Origin: UMGS1781 sp964389545
GTDB lineage: Bacteria > Bacillota > Clostridia > TANB77 > CAG-508
Direction of reading: 5' to 3'
Assembly: GCA_964389545.1 (NCBI GenBank)
Contig: CAYMDN010000023.1
Span: 1 to 22,567, forward strand
DNA length: 22,567 nt
Part shown: positions 22,254-22,567 of the stretch, piece by piece
Layout of the letters: every line of letters begins with the position of its first letter
Numbering within the stretch: position 1 is the first letter of the stretch
The notes under the pieces: generated by a model
The model's database searches: none
The model's input: the letters and a program-made list of their open reading frames with translations, nothing else
What the model was told of the DNA's origin: nothing
Program-made: the position numbers and the translations under genes

Positions 22254-22567
22254 ATGTCAAAGATTATTGGTATCGATTTAGGTACAACAAATTCATGTGT
22301 GGCAGTTATGGAAGGTGGAGAACCCGTTGTAATTCCAAATCCAGAAGGAAATAGAACAACACCATCAGTAGTTGCTTTCTCTAAAAATGGAGAAAGACTA
22401 GTTGGACAAATTGCAAAACGTCAAGCAGTTACAAATCCAGATCACACAGTTATCTCTATAAAAAGAGATATGGGAACAAACAGAAAGGTAAAAATTGAAG
22501 ATGACCAATTTTCACCACAAGAAATATCAGCAATGATATTACAAAAATTAAAAGCAGATGCAGAAAA
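22254..22567 (+). CDS. dnaK: Chaperone DnaK (Hsp70), N-terminal part
   Basis: The reading frame opens at ATG 22254 behind AAAGGAGG and runs off the window end after 104 complete codons. The N-terminus MSKIIGIDLGTTNSCVAV is the Hsp70 phosphate-1 motif of the actin-like ATPase domain. NPEGNRTTPSVVAF and the stretch VISIKRDMGTN follow as in DnaK. Gene order (hrcA, grpE, dnaK) and the shared promoter support the assignment. dnaJ would be expected next, outside the window. Confidence 0.96.
   Translation, partial: MSKIIGIDLGTTNSCVAVMEGGEPVVIPNPEGNRTTPSVVAFSKNGERLVGQIAKRQAVTNPDHTVISIKRDMGTNRKVKIEDDQFSPQEISAMILQKLKADAE

Overview
The window is about 22.6 kb of low-GC (roughly 30 %) DNA from a spore-forming, anaerobic, Gram-positive bacterium. 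I infer a member of the Clostridia, possibly a gut lineage. The grounds are an oxygen-sensitive class III ribonucleotide reductase, a sporulation sigma-K gene, TtG/GtG starts behind strong GGAGG ribosome sites, a type A RNase P RNA, and hrcA-grpE-dnaK order with CIRCE operators. No phage, IS element, CRISPR array or tRNA was seen; most of the window is ordinary chromosomal housekeeping sequence.

Layout. (1) 1-1245: 3' part of nrdD. (2) 1332-3680: two tandem membrane-anchored PrsA/parvulin-type foldases, each apparently with its own transcription signals. (3) 3769-5713: miaB (tRNA 2-methylthiolation) convergent with a divergent type II thymidine kinase, sharing a bidirectional terminator. (4) 5983-10443: an accessory surface block of two convergent large secreted proteins, a DUF4874/DUF4832 TIM-barrel protein and a GLUG-repeat protein. 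Both are anchored by the same kind of N-terminal hydrophobic segment followed by a beta-rich module. (5) 10652-13329: sigK and the glutamine-dependent NAD synthetase nadE. (6) 13375-13746: rnpB with a consensus promoter and terminator. (7) 13801-15704: an OmpR-family response regulator and histidine kinase, convergent with murC (15747-17132). (8) 17366-20525: tyrS followed by a DUF2207 membrane protein. (9) 20546-22567: the CIRCE-controlled hrcA-grpE-dnaK heat-shock operon, cut in dnaK by the window edge.

The observations most worth a second look are in the accessory parts. Four 11-bp tandem repeats sit just upstream of the GLUG gene promoter and look like an OmpR/PhoB-family operator. The GLUG gene stops at a TAA, beyond which the typical GLUG C-terminal tail continues in frame. 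The DUF4874 gene appears to start at AUA. One of the two tandem foldases has lost both parvulin histidines. A double CIRCE carries a compensatory arm change. The glycine-rich tail of the DUF2207 protein looks shifted by three single-C insertions that together restore frame. I did not find evidence strong enough to claim a wholly new system. The closest candidate is the surface-protein pair with its phased-repeat operator.
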